Below, one piece after another: positions 13,877 to 15,052 of a stretch of DNA of 15,052 nucleotides. The first letter of the stretch is position 1; every line of letters begins with the position of its first letter. A program made the translations under genes and the position numbers. Origin of the DNA: Candidatus Cellulosilyticum pullistercoris (GTDB taxonomy: Bacteria; Bacillota; Clostridia; Lachnospirales; Cellulosilyticaceae); the NCBI GenBank assembly GCA_018883705.1, contig JAHLFQ010000152.1:1-15052 (forward strand), given 5' to 3'. The notes beneath the pieces were generated by a model. The model saw nothing but the letters and a program-made list of their open reading frames with translations, was not told where the DNA came from and ran no database searches.

Positions 13877-14066
13877 TTAACCTTCCCCCTTGGTATAAAT
13901 AGTTTATATATCTATTTTACTCCTTATTTTCTCTTTTATCGTCTCATTCATTGTACTATTTATCCAAATATAACTTATCTTGTTTTAATTTTTATTGCTA
14001 TATTTTATTTTCTATCTATTTTTATTAGTAGGGCTTTGTTACTTTTCAAAAATTTAATTTTATATA
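13877..14066. other. AT-rich intergenic region upstream of the GH4 gene
   Basis: No gene is visible in the non-coding stretch 13877-14209 (333 nt). It holds the GH4 ribosome binding site, very AT-rich DNA with several -10-like hexamers but no convincing -35, a GGGCTTTGT copy at 14033-14041 that recurs at 14110-14118, and further right the two hairpins listed separately. I found no catabolite-response (cre) type palindrome. Confidence 0.5.
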
Positions 14067-14118
14067 CACAAAACCCCATCTATTGCTCTTATTACGAGTC
14101 AATAAATGGGGCTTTGTA
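14067..14118. terminator. Long hairpin between tRNA-Leu and the GH4 gene (second terminator or attenuator)
   Basis: ACAAAACCCCAT and ATGGGGCTTTGT form the outer stem, TATTG with CAATA and CTC with GAG extend it, with a few mismatches and one bulge. Read on the minus strand the distal arm ends GGGGTTTTGTGTATAT, resembling a terminator tail. It lies about 60 bases beyond the clear tRNA terminator, in front of the GH4 gene. Confidence 0.5.
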
Positions 14119-14170
14119 TGTTGTTGTCACAATATGAAAGAAGCCGATATACATCACCTTCTCACTTACA

Positions 14171-14200
14171 AAAAAAGGCTGCAAACTAAGTTTGCAACCT
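14171..14200 (-). terminator. Rho-independent terminator of tRNA-Leu
   Basis: On the minus strand AGGTTGCAAAC pairs with GTTTGCAGCCT (11 bp, one wobble) around a TTA loop (14176-14200), followed by TTTTTT. It begins ten bases after the tRNA end. Confidence 0.9.
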
Positions 14201-14209
14201 TATACGTGA

Positions 14210-14291
14210 TGCGGGCGAAGGGAGTCGAACCCTTACACCTCGCGGCGCTAGATCCTAAGTCTAGTGCGTCTGCCAATTCCGCCACGCCCGC
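14210..14291 (-). tRNA. tRNA-Leu (anticodon UAG)
   Basis: 82 nt on the minus strand. The acceptor arms GCGGGCG and CGCCCGC pair perfectly and the discriminator base is A, as for leucine. The D-arm has TGGCGGAATTGGCAGACGC. The anticodon stem CTAGA/TCTAG encloses the loop CTTAGGA with anticodon TAG (plus-strand 14255-14257). A long variable arm (CGCCGCGAGGTGT) marks a class II tRNA. The T-arm is AAGGG-TTCGACT-CCCTT. CCA is not encoded and must be added after transcription. The gene has its own promoter and terminator and reads CUN leucine codons, chiefly CUA. Confidence 0.97.
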
Positions 14292-14308
14292 TCATCTGGT
14301 ACTTGTTT

Positions 14309-14337
14309 ATAATAGCAGATACTAAGCGATTCGTCTA
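14309..14337 (-). promoter_or_regulatory. Predicted sigma-A promoter of tRNA-Leu
   Basis: Minus strand: TAGACG (14332-14337), a 17-nt spacer, TATTAT (14309-14314); start expected about ten bases before the mature tRNA. Confidence 0.55.
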
Positions 14338-14557
14338 GTACTTTTTTTATAAAAATGCTCAGAAATTTAATTTCTAAATTATATATAATTTTGTATTCAT
14401 ATATCTGTGTATCTTTTACCTCATATGAAGATTTTTCAACATATGACATAAGCTCTTGCTTGGTATCTCTTTCGAGTACAGCTTTTTCTTTATTTTATAC
14501 TCATCATTCTCCCATTTTTTGGTAGTGCGTGCTATGATTATTTACCAGACTAATAAC

Positions 14558-14583
14558 ATATCTTATATCCCAAAATAAGATAT
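14558..14583. promoter_or_regulatory. Inverted repeat upstream of the DHFR-family gene (candidate operator)
   Basis: ATATCTTAT (14558-14566) and ATAAGATAT (14575-14583) are exact reverse complements with an 8-nt spacer. It lies 28 bases before the start codon. A possible promoter TTTACC (14541-14546), 17-nt spacer, TATATC (14564-14569) would overlap its left arm. The rest of 14292-14608 shows no supported gene. Confidence 0.45.
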
Positions 14584-14611
14584 AAATATGATAAAACTTG
14601 GAGGCTTTATG

Positions 14612-15052
14612 ATGAAAAAAAGAAAAATCATACTTAATCTAGCAATGAGTTTAGATGGTTACATTGCTGATACACAAGGTGGTTTTGACTGGATTAAAGG
14701 TGATGGCAATACAGATCTAAATACAGCAAATAAATGGGATTACAATAAATTTCTCGAAGGTATTGATATTGTTGTTATGGGTAAAAGATGTTATGACCAA
14801 GGTTTTCTTGAAGATTTTAAAGATAAAACTGTTTATGTTGCAACCTCTGAATCCTTAGTAGATACTGAAAATATTCGTTTTATTAATGGTGATATTTGCA
14901 GCATTATACTAGCTGAATGCAAAAAAGAAGGAAAAGATGTTTTCCTCTTTGGTGGTGGTATATTAATTGATGCTTTTCTTAAAGCTGATATTATTGATGA
15001 GTATATCATTGGAATCATCCCAACGATATTAGGTGAAGGTAGACCATTATTT
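14612..15052 (+). CDS. Dihydrofolate reductase family protein (RibD C-terminal domain; partial, 3' end outside window)
   Basis: 147 residues are present; the family is usually about 175-180, so a short C-terminal piece is missing. The pattern is RibD-C/YyaP-like: a first strand KIILNLAMSLDGYIAD (4-19), DIVVMGKRCYD (52-62), a nucleotide-binding VFLFGGGILIDAFLKADIIDEY (110-131) and PTILGEGRPLF at the cut end. Such proteins share the DHFR fold and probably use NAD(P)H, but most have no known substrate; they are distinct from the true DHFR at 7894-8373. Two ATG codons lie in tandem (14609 and 14612). GGAGG at 14600-14604 is seven bases from the second and only four from the first, so I start at 14612. 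A perfect inverted repeat upstream suggests regulation by a DNA-binding protein. Confidence 0.85.
   Translation, partial: MKKRKIILNLAMSLDGYIADTQGGFDWIKGDGNTDLNTANKWDYNKFLEGIDIVVMGKRCYDQGFLEDFKDKTVYVATSESLVDTENIRFINGDICSIILAECKKEGKDVFLFGGGILIDAFLKADIIDEYIIGIIPTILGEGRPLF

Noticed and set aside
14083..14449. Short open frames on both strands around the tRNA
   Set aside because: They run through the tRNA-Leu gene and its terminator; no ribosome binding site and no family resemblance.
14833..15018. 61-codon minus-strand open frame
   Set aside because: Antisense to the DHFR-family gene, which has clear family motifs and a good ribosome binding site.
1..15052. CRISPR array, transposon, prophage or defence system
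   Set aside because: No regularly spaced repeats, no transposase or integrase, no phage or defence family proteins; nearly all genes belong to conserved chromosomal families.

Overview
The window looks like chromosomal DNA of a low-GC, anaerobic Gram-positive bacterium of the class Clostridia. The evidence is AT-rich intergenic DNA, strong AGGAGG-type ribosome binding sites, an electron-bifurcating Nfn pair, an iron-type alcohol dehydrogenase under a Rex-like operator, and ThyX instead of ThyA. A galacturonide-type GH4 enzyme and a decayed pectate-lyase-like fragment point to a plant-fibre degrader, perhaps of the Cellulosilyticum/Lachnospiraceae type. That placement is inference; no 16S or other definitive marker is present. 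I saw no intact mobile element, CRISPR array or phage gene.

Layout. 1-833 (-): 5' part of a class V aminotransferase/cysteine desulfurase-like gene, cut by the window edge, preceded by a DUF1836 gene (928-1551, -). 1785-2426 (+): a TrhA/hemolysin III membrane protein that starts at TTG behind an 11-bp inverted repeat. 2441-2572: remnant of a pectate-lyase-like gene, then a bidirectional terminator. 2652-4874 (-): nfnA-nfnB, the NADH-dependent ferredoxin:NADP+ oxidoreductase. 4986-6155 (-): iron-containing alcohol dehydrogenase with a promoter overlapped by a Rex-like box. 6396-6593 (-): cold shock protein with a leader of about 120 nt. 6895-7773 (-) and 7894-8373 (+): thyX and dfrA, divergent, with overlapping promoters. 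8431-9794 (-): lemA and a TPM-domain gene. 9981-11729 (-): DEAD-box RNA helicase that seems to lack a normal start codon. 11927-12286 (-): YccF membrane protein. 12485-13876 (-): GH4 glycosidase with the CHEV motif of alpha-galacturonidases. 14210-14291 (-): tRNA-Leu(UAG). 14612-15052 (+): 5' part of a RibD-C/DHFR-family protein.

How the parts fit. NfnAB and the alcohol dehydrogenase both manage reducing equivalents in fermentation: Nfn couples NADH, NADPH and ferredoxin pools, and the dehydrogenase disposes of NAD(P)H under probable Rex (NADH/NAD+) control. ThyX and DHFR act in the same folate/dTMP step from one shared control region. The cold shock protein and the DbpA-type RNA helicase are both RNA-structure proteins. 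Most units are single genes or pairs with their own promoter and hairpin terminator, which is typical of conserved chromosome. The most unusual signals are the ATA start of the helicase gene, the Rex-like operator, the overlapping thyX/dfrA promoters, the pectate lyase remnant, and several inverted repeats in leaders.
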